From positions 1 to 64,000 of the forward strand of contig CALXHR010000002.1 in assembly GCA_944388175.1 (NCBI GenBank): a stretch of DNA of 64,000 nt, written 5' to 3'. The notes under the pieces are model-generated. The model saw nothing but the letters and a program-made list of their open reading frames with translations, was not told the origin of the DNA and did not search any database. The translations under genes and the position numbers were made by a program. Of the stretch, positions 24,966 through 32,258 are shown piece after piece (position 1 is the first letter of the stretch; every line of letters begins with the position of its first letter). Source of the stretch: an uncultured Gemmiger sp. Its GTDB lineage: Bacteria > Bacillota > Clostridia > Oscillospirales > Ruminococcaceae.

Positions 24966-25826
24966 TTAGAACAGCGCCACAACCGCGCCGTTGTAGGTCG
25001 CGTCGATGTAATCCTTGACGTCCTGGCTCTGCAAAGCGGCCAGCAGCGCCTGGATGGCGGGGTCGTTCTCGCGGCCTTCCTTGACGACGAGGACGTTGGC
25101 GTAGGTCTGGGCGGCCTCGGAAGCGGCATCCTCGGTGGCGAGGGCATCCTCCCCGGCGGTGAAGCCGGCTTCCAGCGCATAGTTGCCGTTGATGACGGCG
25201 TAGTCCACGTCGGCCAGCGTGCGCGGCAGCTGCGCGGCTTCCAGTTCCTCAATCTCGACGTTGTGCGGGTTGGCGGTGATATCGTTGACGGTGGCGGTCA
25301 GGCCGGCGCCGTCCCGGATCGTGATGATGCCCTGGGCGGCCAGCAGCTGCAGGGCGCGGGCCTCGTTGGTGGTGTCGTTGGGCACGGCAATGACTGCGCC
25401 GTCGGCCAGCGCGTCCAGGCTGCTGCTTTTGCCCGGGTAGATGCCGAACGGCTCGTAGTGGATTTCGCCCACGCTGACCAGGTTGGTGCCGTTTTCCGCA
25501 TTGAAAGAATCGAGGTACTGCTGGTGCTGGAAGTAGTTGGCGTCGACCTCGCCGTTTTCGGTCACCATATTGGGCTGGACATAGTCGCTGAACTCGACGA
25601 TCTCGAGTTCAATGCCCTGTTCGGCCAAAATCTGTTTGGCAATCTCCAGAATTTCGGCATGCGGCGTGGGCGAAGCGGCCACTTTCAGGGTGGTGCCTTC
25701 CAGGCTGCCGGTCTCGCCGGTTGCCGTCCCGTCGGAAGCGGATTCCGGGATGGTCGCGGTCGCGCCGCAGGCGGCCAGGGTGAAGGCCAGCGCGCCGGCC
25801 AGGATCACAGACAAAAATTTTTTCAT
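24966..25826 (-). CDS. metQ: Methionine-binding lipoprotein of the NlpA/MetQ family
   Basis: This 286-residue protein begins with a lipoprotein signal (residues 1-20, lipobox LAAC). A Ser/Thr/Gly-rich linker and the NLPA fold follow (ASPTPHAEILEIAKQIL, GIELEIVEFSDYVQPN, NYFQHQQYLDSFN). It should capture methionine, or a related sulfur amino acid, for MetNI. The start at 25826 has AAAGGAGAA upstream. The long leader contains two short ORFs and a transcription attenuator, described separately. Confidence 0.95.
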   Translation of the reverse strand: MKKFLSVILAGALAFTLAACGATATIPESASDGTATGETGSLEGTTLKVAASPTPHAEILEIAKQILAEQGIELEIVEFSDYVQPNMVTENGEVDANYFQHQQYLDSFNAENGTNLVSVGEIHYEPFGIYPGKSSSLDALADGAVIAVPNDTTNEARALQLLAAQGIITIRDGAGLTATVNDITANPHNVEIEELEAAQLPRTLADVDYAVINGNYALEAGFTAGEDALATEDAASEAAQTYANVLVVKEGRENDPAIQALLAALQSQDVKDYIDATYNGAVVALF

Positions 25827-25904
25827 GGGAAATTCTCCTTTTTCTATGCATGTATCGTAGCAGTACGGTCTTGGTCGCAAACAGGCAGGGCGGATGCCCT
25901 GCGG

Positions 25905-25949
25905 TCACATTCGCACGCCGGGCTGCTTGTATACAGGGCCACGTTCCAT
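25905..25949 (-). CDS. Second short leader ORF of the metQNI transcript
   Basis: This 14-codon ORF (MERGPVYKQPGVRM) lies between the attenuator and metQ and is led by a near-perfect AAGGAGG ten nt upstream. It ends ATG-TGA. The strong RBS makes translation likely. A small hairpin (25885-25902, GCAGGGC/GCCCTGC) without a T run follows. Its role is unknown; it could couple or gate translation towards metQ. Confidence 0.45.
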   Translation of the reverse strand: MERGPVYKQPGVRM

Positions 25950-25982
25950 ATACGTTTTTCCTCCTTCAGCGGGGATGTTGCC

Positions 25983-26021
25983 AAAAAAAGCGGGGCGCCG
26001 AAACAACTTCGGCGCCCCGCT
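25983..26021 (-). terminator. Attenuator terminator in the metQNI leader
   Basis: On the minus strand a 14-bp stem (AGCGGGGCGCCGAA and complement, 5-nt loop) is followed by six to seven T. It lies 160 nt after the promoter and 160 nt before metQ, so it must be read through for expression. An alternative pairing of 26066-26080 with 26007-26024 would break it. Confidence 0.88.
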
Positions 26022-26080
26022 GTGTTCCCGCTTTATGCGCTCAGATCCACGCATGAGAAAGCAAGCACAGGCTGCCGAAG
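26007..26080 (-). promoter_or_regulatory. Antiterminator pairing in the metQNI leader
   Basis: The RNA segment CTTCGGCAGCCTGTG (26080 to 26066) can pair with CACAGCGGGGCGCCGAAG (26024 to 26007). This gives 7 + 3 + 4 base pairs with one 1-nt and one 4-nt bulge. The second segment includes the 5' arm of the terminator, so the two folds exclude each other. The first segment lies inside codons 17-21 of the leader peptide, just past its Met/Cys run. Confidence 0.7.
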
Positions 26081-26128
26081 CAAGCTGCACATGCACATCA
26101 TCATGCCGATGCGATGGGTGCGGACCAT
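26033..26128 (-). CDS. Met/Cys-rich leader peptide of metQNI (attenuation peptide)
   Basis: This 31-codon ORF is led by AGAGAGGAA eight nt before its ATG. Residues 8-15 read GMMMCMCS: four Met and two Cys in six codons (26087-26104). A third Cys lies at residue 26. It ends 12 nt before the attenuator stem. Stalling at Met or Cys codons would leave the antiterminator segment (codons 17-21) free; completing translation would cover it and let the terminator form. This is the logic of classical amino-acid leader peptides and is inferred here from sequence alone. Confidence 0.75.
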   Translation of the reverse strand: MVRTHRIGMMMCMCSLLRQPVLAFSCVDLSA

Positions 26129-26185
26129 GGGGACGTTCCTCTCTTTGCAGGATCTGGCAAGCCGATAACGGCTTTCTTGTTGTAA

Positions 26186-26214
26186 AGTATAGCCCGTGCG
26201 GCGGTGTCTGTCAA
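26186..26214 (-). promoter_or_regulatory. Promoter of the metQNI leader transcript
   Basis: Minus-strand TTGACA, 17 nt, TATACT. Transcription should begin near 26179, about 50 nt before the leader peptide. Confidence 0.9.
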
Positions 26215-26267
26215 CACTTTTTGGCAAAAAAGCCCGTTTTGCCGGATTTTGCGCGCCCGGGCGGGGG

Positions 26268-26296
26268 TTGCCAATTCCCTACAAATATGCTATGGT
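26268..26296 (+). promoter_or_regulatory. Promoter of the rrf2 gene
   Basis: TTGCCA, 17 nt, TATGGT, divergent from the metQNI promoter. Confidence 0.65.
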
Positions 26297-26333
26297 AATG
26301 ACACAATACGACCCGAACCCTAAGGAGACCCGG

Positions 26334-26747
26334 ATGAAATTTTCGACCCGTGACCGCTACGCGCTGCGCCTGATGGTGGACCTGGCCCGCCGCGGCGATG
26401 CGCTGGTGCCGCTGAAAGAGATCAGCGCCGCCCAGCAGATCAGCTTAAAATACCTGGAACAGATCATCCCGCCGCTGGCCCGGGCCGGGCTGGTGGCCAG
26501 CGTGCGCGGCGCGCAGGGTGGCTACCGCCTGACGCGCCCGGCGGCCGAGATCACAGCCGGGGAAATTTTACGCGCTGTGGAGGGCGAGCTGACGGCCGTG
26601 CCCTGCCTGGGGGCCGAAACCGGCTGCCCGCACAGCGGCCACTGCCAGACGCGGGCATTTTGGGGCGGGCTGAATGAACTCATCAACCGCTATGTCGACG
26701 GCGTCACGCTGGCGCAGCTGGCCGGCGAAGCAGGCCCGCTGCCCTGA
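26334..26747 (+). CDS. Rrf2 family transcriptional regulator
   Basis: This 137-residue regulator has a winged helix (MKFSTRDRYALRLMVDLARR, then ISAAQQISLKYLEQIIPPLARAGLV). Three cysteines (C-x6-C-x5-C, in VPCLGAETGCPHSGHC) near residues 92-106 resemble the Fe-S ligands of IscR-type members. Rrf2 regulators control cysteine metabolism (CymR), Fe-S assembly (IscR) or NO response (NsrR). Its divergent position next to metQNI suggests control of sulfur amino acid uptake. AAGGAGA precedes the ATG; the frame is open further upstream but homology begins at 26334. Confidence 0.92.
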   Translation: MKFSTRDRYALRLMVDLARRGDALVPLKEISAAQQISLKYLEQIIPPLARAGLVASVRGAQGGYRLTRPAAEITAGEILRAVEGELTAVPCLGAETGCPHSGHCQTRAFWGGLNELINRYVDGVTLAQLAGEAGPLP

Positions 26748-26765
26748 ACTCCGGATTGCCCATAC

Positions 26766-26812
26766 AAAGCGCCGCACGCCCCCTTTGGCGGGAGCGTGCG
26801 GCGCTTTATTTT
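26766..26812 (+). terminator. Terminator after the rrf2 gene
   Basis: The stem AAAGCGCCGCACGC / GCGTGCGGCGCTTT is followed by ATTTT. It could also act on the minus strand. Confidence 0.8.
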
Positions 26813-26859
26813 GCTGTAGGACCCACTGCCGAAAGGCTTTACGCAGCGCTGGCAGGGGG

Positions 26860-28179
26860 TTATGTAGTCGATTCCGTGGTGGACTCCGACGACGGCGGGG
26901 TAGTTTCCTGTTGGCCATCGGACGGGGGCTGCGATTCCTGCGGCGGTTCCGTGGATGGCGCAGCCGGCGTGGATTCCGGGGGCGACGTAGAGGTCACTTC
27001 CTGCGTCGGGGTCGGCGTCGGGTCCGTCGTGGGGGCTGGCGTCGGGTCCGTGGGTGGTTCCGGCGTCACTTCCGGCGCCGGGGTGGTCGGGTTGGTTGTG
27101 GATTCCGGGGCGGGTTCCGGGGTCGGCGCAGGCGTCGGCGTGGGGGCCGGGGTGGGTTCCGGCGTGGTCTCCGTCACCGTCTCCTCGCTGGCGGGGGGCG
27201 TGGTTTCGGCAGGCGCTGCGCTGGAAGCCGGGGCCGACGTAACCACCGTGGCCGTCGCCACCGAGACGTCTTTTTCGCCGGTGTGCTTGGCCACGTTGCT
27301 GACGGTGGGGCGGTCGTCCTCGGTGATATAGCTGTGGGTGCGCACGTAGGTAAACAGCGCTTCCATCGCCGCGCGGGTCAGGTGGATGCCGTCGCTGGCT
27401 TCCACATAGCCTTCTTTGGCATAGCCGGTGGCTGCGTCTTTGAGCACTTCGGCGCTGTTCAGGAACTTCCAGCCCTGGGTCTCACACATTTGCACCAGGG
27501 CTTTGTTGTATTCGTCCACCTGGTTTTGGGTCAGGCTCTGGTTGGAATGGCGCTGTCCCAGCGGCGGGATGGCGTTGACGATGATATCGACGCTGGGGTA
27601 ACTTTTCGCAATCGCTTCCAGGCCGGCCTGGTACCCCTCAACAAACTTCGCCGCCGTGCGGTTCGGGTTGAGGTCGTTGGTGCCGAACGTCACGATGACG
27701 CGGCGCGGCTGCATCAGCGCGACGGCTTCCGGCATCGTCTTGTAGCCGGAATACCCCTGCAGCTTGACGCAGGCATAGGTTTCCAGGGCGCTACCGCTCA
27801 TGCCCACAGAGCCGATGGCGTTGTCGTAACTGCAATAATCAAACATGCGGTACATGCGGGCGGTGTTGCTGTCGCCCAAAAACAGCGTCTCGTCCACGTA
27901 CGTCTGCCCAGCATCCTCGGTCTCCCGCAGGATCGTCGTTTCATACAGCGTATTATCTATTGTGTTGCGGTCTTTGTCGTACCCGCTCTCTGCGACCATC
28001 GGCTCGCTGGAAGCACCGGGTGTTTCCGGGGTGGCAAACAGGTCCAGCCCGCCGACCAGCACGAACGAGACCGCCACGCTGACCAGCAGCATCAGGCTGC
28101 ACAGCGCCACCACAAGGTACATCTTGCTGCGCAGGTCCAGCGGTTTGCGTTTTGCCTTTTTCTTGGTTTTGCGTGCCAT
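26860..28179 (-). CDS. SGNH/GDSL-type esterase with Thr/Pro-rich tail
   Basis: This 439-residue protein has a basic N-terminus (12 Lys/Arg in 19 residues) and one membrane helix (20-44). An SGNH hydrolase domain follows (95-305) with block I LFLGDSN (Ser104), block III-like VTFGTNDLN and block V DGIHLT. Residues 310-439 are low complexity, with PTPAPTP-type repeats, and probably form an extended wall-spanning region. SGNH enzymes of this build deacylate sugars or lipids at the cell surface. No LPXTG motif ends the tail, so it appears anchored only at the N-terminus. Confidence 0.88.
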   Translation of the reverse strand: MARKTKKKAKRKPLDLRSKMYLVVALCSLMLLVSVAVSFVLVGGLDLFATPETPGASSEPMVAESGYDKDRNTIDNTLYETTILRETEDAGQTYVDETLFLGDSNTARMYRMFDYCSYDNAIGSVGMSGSALETYACVKLQGYSGYKTMPEAVALMQPRRVIVTFGTNDLNPNRTAAKFVEGYQAGLEAIAKSYPSVDIIVNAIPPLGQRHSNQSLTQNQVDEYNKALVQMCETQGWKFLNSAEVLKDAATGYAKEGYVEASDGIHLTRAAMEALFTYVRTHSYITEDDRPTVSNVAKHTGEKDVSVATATVVTSAPASSAAPAETTPPASEETVTETTPEPTPAPTPTPAPTPEPAPESTTNPTTPAPEVTPEPPTDPTPAPTTDPTPTPTQEVTSTSPPESTPAAPSTEPPQESQPPSDGQQETTPPSSESTTESTT

Positions 28180-28220
28180 TCGCGTTTCCTTTCGGGCCGG
28201 TTTGTGTACATACAGCAGTT

Positions 28221-28226
28221 ATTGTA
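28221..28226 (-). promoter_or_regulatory. -10 element of the SGNH esterase gene
   Basis: Minus-strand TACAAT about 42 nt upstream of the start. The -35 region is weak. Confidence 0.4.
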
Positions 28227-28282
28227 CACCATTTTGGGGCACAGCGCCAGTGTTTTTTGAATTTTTACATATTTTAGGGTAC

Positions 28283-28319
28283 AAAAAAAGCAGGGCTGCC
28301 GTTTGGCCGGCAGCCCTGC
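28283..28319 (-). terminator. Terminator after the ECF S-component gene
   Basis: Minus-strand 12-bp stem (GCAGGGCTGCCG and complement) followed by seven T. Confidence 0.88.
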
Positions 28320-28333
28320 CCGGGTGTTTTTGT

Positions 28334-29014
28334 TTATGCTGCACCGTGGGGCCCCCGGGCTGTGCCGTGCGCCCCCGGCAGCAGATGCGCGCGCGTCAGC
28401 GCGGGTTCCAGCGCCAGGTACAGCACCGTGGCGCATACGGTGGACAGCAGCGAGTTGACCAGCGTCACGCCGCCCGCAACTTTGACGAACACTGCGGCTA
28501 CCTCGACCGGCTGGCCGAACAGGAAACGGTCGCGGAAATAGCCCAGCAGCGGGTCGGTGAATACATTGACGAACAGCCCGCTGAACGCGCTGGCTGCCAC
28601 CAGCGCCACATACGCACCGCGCGGGCCATTTTTGCGGCGCTGCAGGTGCACCAGCCGGTGGGCGGTGGCGCCGCAGACAGCGCCAATGATAAATTTGAGA
28701 AGAAACGTCGTGCAGGCATAGCCGGGGTCGCCGGCAATGACGTCGGCCAGCGCCAGGCCGATGGCCCCCGCCAACCCGCCCGAAACGCCGTCGAGCAGCA
28801 GCGCCGTCAGCGCCGTGAACGTATTGCCCAGGTGGAACGACGACCCGCCTGCAAACGGGATACGGAAAAATTCATACGCTACCAGACTGAGCGCCGCCAT
28901 GATGCCGATCATGCTGACTTTTTGCACCGTAAAACGGGTTTTGGTCAGTGCGGCCACCAGCAGCGCCAGCGCCGCCGCGGCCACCAGCAGCAGCCACAAT
29001 ACCGCTGTATCCAT
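28334..29014 (-). CDS. ECF transporter S component, vitamin B6 uptake likely
   Basis: This 226-residue membrane protein has about six helices. Conserved S-component-like segments include IGIMAALSLVAYEFFRIPF, FHLGNTFTALTALLLDG and AGAIGLALADVIAGDPGYACTTFLLKFIIG. S components bind a vitamin and share an energising module, which is not in this window. The substrate cannot be read from sequence, but divergent pairing with a MocR/PdxR-type PLP-dependent regulator points to pyridoxine (PdxU-like); this is inference. AGAAGGTG precedes the ATG at 29014. Confidence 0.85.
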   Translation of the reverse strand: MDTAVLWLLLVAAAALALLVAALTKTRFTVQKVSMIGIMAALSLVAYEFFRIPFAGGSSFHLGNTFTALTALLLDGVSGGLAGAIGLALADVIAGDPGYACTTFLLKFIIGAVCGATAHRLVHLQRRKNGPRGAYVALVAASAFSGLFVNVFTDPLLGYFRDRFLFGQPVEVAAVFVKVAGGVTLVNSLLSTVCATVLYLALEPALTRAHLLPGAHGTARGPHGAA

Positions 29015-29058
29015 ACAAAACACCTTCTGTTCCCACCCCGGCCCCACGCAGCGCCGGG

Positions 29059-29087
29059 TTGACTTTTTCCCCTTTGCAGGGTATGCT
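29059..29087 (+). promoter_or_regulatory. Promoter of the MocR-type regulator gene
   Basis: TTGACT (29059-29064), 17 nt, TATGCT (29082-29087). It lies head to head with the minus-strand -10 box at 29091, so RNA polymerases would compete. Confidence 0.7.
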
Positions 29088-29090
29088 ACC

Positions 29091-29096
29091 ATTATA
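29091..29096 (-). promoter_or_regulatory. -10 element of the ECF S-component gene
   Basis: Minus-strand TATAAT, about 75 nt before the start. ATGGT half-sites on both strands (near 29088 and 29137) could be regulator contacts. Confidence 0.6.
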
Positions 29097-29164
29097 CGGT
29101 TTTCTGGCCCTTTTAAAATAACCAGATTTAAACTTTTTTATGGTGCCAGACGGGAGGTGCCCGC

Positions 29165-30553
29165 ATGATCGAACTGGACCCGGCGCGCGACGCGCCGCTG
29201 TACGAACAGCTCTATACGGCGCTGGCCGATGAGATCCGCACCGGGCAGCGCAAACCGGGGCAGGCGCTGCCCGGCCGCCGCACGATGGCCGCCCAGTTGG
29301 GCGTGAGCGTGAACACGGTGGACACCGCCTACCAGATGCTGGCCGCCGAGGGCCTGGCCGAAGCGCGCCCGCGCAGCGGCTTTTATGTGCAAAAAACCTA
29401 CGGCATGCTGCACAGCCGCACAGTGCGGCCGGTCCCCCCTGCCCCCGCCGCGCCGGCCGGGCCGCTGCCGCGGTATGATCTTTCGACCGGCAGCGTGGAC
29501 ACGGGGTTGTTCCCCGCGCGCAGCTGGGGGCGGCTGCAGCGGGACCTTTTGTACCAGCGCCCCGAACTTTTGCAGCGTGGCGAAATGCAGGGCGACGCGC
29601 CGCTGCGCGCACAGATTGCGGCGTATCTTTCGGCCTACCGCGGCGTCGACTGCACGCCGGAGCAGATCGTCGTCGGCGCGGGGATCGAGTACCTACTGGG
29701 CTGCCTGGCGCATCTGTTTGCCGGGCAGACGGCAGCCGTAGAAAACCCCGGCTACACCCGCACGCGCACGGTGCTGCAAAATAACGGCATTCCCTGCGTG
29801 CTGGTGGATATTGACCGCGACGGCCTGCCCGCCGACGCGCTGGAGCAAAGCGGCGCGGGGCTTTGCTACCTGACGCCGAGCCACCACTTCCCCACCGGCG
29901 TCACGATGCCGGCCCCCCGCCGCGCGCAGCTGCTGGCCTGGGCGACCGCCCGGCCGGGGCGCTATATTTTGGAGGACGACTACGACTCGGAATTCCGCTA
30001 CGACACCCGCCCGCTGCCCAGCCTGCAGGGCATGGCCGGGCCGGACGGGCCGGTGGTCTACCTGACGACGTTCTCCAAAAGTTTGGCGCCCGGCATCCGC
30101 ATTGCCTGCATGGTGCTGCCGCAAAGCCTGCTGCCGCGCTACCGGCGCGACTTTGCAGCCTACGCCAACACCGTAAGCCGTTTTGAGCAGCAGACGCTGT
30201 GCGAGTTTATGGCCGGCGGCTACTTTGCGCGGCACCTGGCGCGCATGCGCCTGGTGTACAAGCGCCGCATGGAAACGTTTGCCGCCGCGCTGCGCGGGGC
30301 GCTGCCCGGCGTGCGGCTGCAGCGCGTGCACAGCGGGTTGCACTTTTTGCTGACGCTGCCCGGCGCGGGCGGCGAGGAAGCCATGGTGCGCACCGCCGCC
30401 CGCGAGGGTGTGCGCCTGCGCGGCCTGCGCGAGTACTATCTGGCCCGGCCGGAACTGTGCCCGCCCGACACCGTGGTGGCGGGCTACGCCGCCTTGCAGG
30501 AGGAGGATATCCCCGCTGTGGCAGCCGCCCTGGCGCGCGCCTGGGTGCGCTGA
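29165..30553 (+). CDS. MocR/PdxR family PLP-dependent transcriptional regulator
   Basis: This 462-residue fusion has an N-terminal GntR-type winged helix (residues 1-75; MIELDPARDAPLYEQLYTALADEIR) joined to a class I aminotransferase-like domain (95-460). The PLP-binding Lys is in TTFSKSLAPGIRIA, and the Asp/Tyr of EDDYDSEFRYD is also present. PdxR members bind pyridoxal phosphate and control B6 genes; others control GABA or taurine genes. It is divergent from an ECF S component, which suggests B6 uptake control. GGGAGG precedes the ATG. Confidence 0.93.
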   Translation: MIELDPARDAPLYEQLYTALADEIRTGQRKPGQALPGRRTMAAQLGVSVNTVDTAYQMLAAEGLAEARPRSGFYVQKTYGMLHSRTVRPVPPAPAAPAGPLPRYDLSTGSVDTGLFPARSWGRLQRDLLYQRPELLQRGEMQGDAPLRAQIAAYLSAYRGVDCTPEQIVVGAGIEYLLGCLAHLFAGQTAAVENPGYTRTRTVLQNNGIPCVLVDIDRDGLPADALEQSGAGLCYLTPSHHFPTGVTMPAPRRAQLLAWATARPGRYILEDDYDSEFRYDTRPLPSLQGMAGPDGPVVYLTTFSKSLAPGIRIACMVLPQSLLPRYRRDFAAYANTVSRFEQQTLCEFMAGGYFARHLARMRLVYKRRMETFAAALRGALPGVRLQRVHSGLHFLLTLPGAGGEEAMVRTAAREGVRLRGLREYYLARPELCPPDTVVAGYAALQEEDIPAVAAALARAWVR

Positions 30554-30570
30554 CGCCGCCGCTGTGCAAC

Positions 30571-30606
30571 AAAAACGCCCGGTGCGGGAAGTTCCCGCAC
30601 CGGGCG
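30571..30606. terminator. Terminator between converging genes
   Basis: A 15-bp inverted repeat (CGCCCGGTGCGGGAA and complement) has five T on the minus strand. It ends the SPFH gene and may also stop the MocR transcript. Confidence 0.8.
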
Positions 30607-30624
30607 CTTTGGTATATGGGCCGG

Positions 30625-31521
30625 TTATTTGGCGGCCGTACCGCCGGCGATCTCCTGGATGGACGCCACGGTGGCGGCCAGGTTCTGCATGTCGCTGGGC
30701 ACGATGAGTTTGGTCGCCTGGCCGTCGGCGACTTTCTCCATCGCTTCCATGCTGCGCAAAGCCAGCATGCTCTGGCTGGGCGCGGCTTCGTTAATCATGC
30801 GGATGGCGTCGGCCTGGGCTTTCTGCACGGTCAGCAGGGCCTGGGCTTCGCCTTCGGCTTCCCGGATGCGCTGTTGCTTGACGGCTTCGGCGCGCAGGAT
30901 GGCGGATTCCTTTTCGCCCTCGGCGCGGGTGATGGCCGCCTGCTTTTCGCCTTCGGCCAGCAGGATGGAAGCGCGCTTCTCGCGGTCGGCCTTCATCTGC
31001 TTTTCCATCGCCTGGCGGATTTCCAGCGGCGGTTCGATGTTTTTGAGCTCGACGCGGTTGACCTTGATGCCCCAGCGGTCGGTGGATTCGTCCAGGCTGG
31101 CGGTGATGCGGCTGTTGATGGTGTCGCGGCTGGTCAGCGTCTCGTCCAGCGTCATGGAACCGATGATGTCGCGCAGCGTGGTGGCGGAGAGGTTCTCGAT
31201 GGCCTGGATGGGGCGGCTGACGCCGTAGGCGTACAGCTTGGCGTCAAACACCTGGAAAAACACGACGGTGTCGATCATCATCGTGACGTTGTCGCGGGTG
31301 ATGACGGGCTGGGGCTGGAAGTCGGCGGCTTCCTCCTTGAGGGAGACGCGGCGGGCCACCCGCTCGATAAACGGCGTGCGCAGGTGCAGGCCGGCTTCCC
31401 AGGTGGTCTTGTAGACGCCCAGGCGCTCGACGACAAAAGCGTTGGACTGCGGCACAATGACGATGCAGCGCACCAGCAGGATCAAAATGGCGACCAGCAA
31501 AATGGCAAGGACCAAAATCAT
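30625..31521 (-). CDS. SPFH/stomatin-like membrane protein
   Basis: This 298-residue protein has an N-terminal membrane hairpin or helix (1-20). An SPFH/PHB domain follows (20-180; VPQSNAFVVERLGVYKTTWEAGLHLRTPF), then an Ala/Glu-rich coiled coil (180-245) and a short hydrophobic C-terminal part. Such proteins form large ring or cage assemblies in membrane microdomains. It follows an NfeD gene, the usual partner. Confidence 0.93.
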   Translation of the reverse strand: MILVLAILLVAILILLVRCIVIVPQSNAFVVERLGVYKTTWEAGLHLRTPFIERVARRVSLKEEAADFQPQPVITRDNVTMMIDTVVFFQVFDAKLYAYGVSRPIQAIENLSATTLRDIIGSMTLDETLTSRDTINSRITASLDESTDRWGIKVNRVELKNIEPPLEIRQAMEKQMKADREKRASILLAEGEKQAAITRAEGEKESAILRAEAVKQQRIREAEGEAQALLTVQKAQADAIRMINEAAPSQSMLALRSMEAMEKVADGQATKLIVPSDMQNLAATVASIQEIAGGTAAK

Positions 31522-31550
31522 AACAATCCTCCTTCTTTTTGGGCAAAACC

Positions 31551-32000
31551 TTACACGGCGGCGGTATCAGCCGTCACCGGGCAGACGATCAAAACGGCGC
31601 CGTCGACCTCCGTCACACGGCAGGGCGTACCTTTGGACATCGGCGTATCGGCGCGGGCCTGCCAGTCCAGGCCATCCACCCGCACGCGGCCCAGGTAGCC
31701 GGGCTGGATATCGGCCAGCACGACGCCCTGTTTGTGCAGCACCAGGCGGGTGCCGTTGGTGACCGGGGGCGGGGTTTCTTTGCGGCGTTTGGCCAGCGTG
31801 GGCACCATGACGCCCAGCGCGATTGCCGAGACGACCGCGAACACGATGGCCTGCATTGGCAGCGAAGCGGTAAAGAAGCTGACCAGCAGCGCCGCGGCCG
31901 CACCGACCGCAAACCACACCGAAACAAGCGCGGTGGTGGCGGCTTCCAGCACGATAAAAGCGATGACTGCGACCAGCCATACCAGGGTATCCATCCCCAT
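31551..32000 (-). CDS. NfeD-like membrane protein
   Basis: This 149-residue protein has three to four hydrophobic helices (residues 5-70) and a C-terminal OB fold (85-145; YLGRVRVDGLDWQARADTPMSKGTPCRVTEVDG). It is a short NfeD without the protease domain. It lies 29 nt upstream of an SPFH gene, the standard two-gene arrangement. AAGGAGG supports the ATG at 32000; a second ATG six nt later is possible. Confidence 0.9.
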   Translation of the reverse strand: MGMDTLVWLVAVIAFIVLEAATTALVSVWFAVGAAAALLVSFFTASLPMQAIVFAVVSAIALGVMVPTLAKRRKETPPPVTNGTRLVLHKQGVVLADIQPGYLGRVRVDGLDWQARADTPMSKGTPCRVTEVDGAVLIVCPVTADTAAV

Positions 32001-32053
32001 ACAACAGGCCTCCTTTCTTGCCTGCAAAGCGCGGCATGCGCTTTGTTGCCAAC

Positions 32054-32082
32054 ACTGTAACACCCGGGCGGAGTCTTGTCAA
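32054..32082 (-). promoter_or_regulatory. Promoter of the nfeD-SPFH operon
   Basis: Minus-strand TTGACA, 17 nt, TACAGT. Confidence 0.8.
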
Positions 32083-32190
32083 GAATTTGTCCTGTAAAAT
32101 TCCGGAAAGGCGTTGTTCTTTTTGTAAGATATGCACAATTTTAGCCGTCATTCTTCGGCAATTCGTCCAAAACCCGCTGTACAAGAAAGA

Positions 32191-32217
32191 CCGCCCTGTC
32201 CAAGACAGGGCGGTTTG
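32191..32217 (+). terminator. Terminator-like hairpin
   Basis: The perfect 10-bp stem CCGCCCTGTC / GACAGGGCGG with a 3-nt loop is followed by TTTGT on the plus side. It lies in the 380-nt stretch between the NfeD promoter and the GH13 gene. Confidence 0.5.
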
Positions 32218-32258
32218 TCCGTGTAAAAAATCACTCGTCTGCTATCCGCAGAACTTTC

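Noticed and set aside
25885-25902. Hairpin GCAGGGC/GCCCTGC as a second terminator before metQ
   Set aside because: The stem is short and no T run follows in the direction of transcription.
25827-26180. SAM riboswitch or methionine T-box upstream of metQ
   Set aside because: No GGTGG-type T-box core and no SAM-I-like core was found; the leader is explained by a coding mini-ORF and attenuator.
26870-27190. Repetitive DNA that could pass for a tandem repeat array
   Set aside because: It encodes the Pro/Thr-rich tail of the SGNH esterase in frame; repeat units are irregular and there is no CRISPR-like repeat-spacer order.
29015-29084. TPP, THF or preQ1 riboswitch in the leader of the ECF S-component gene
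   Set aside because: None of the conserved core motifs could be matched in the roughly 70-nt leader.
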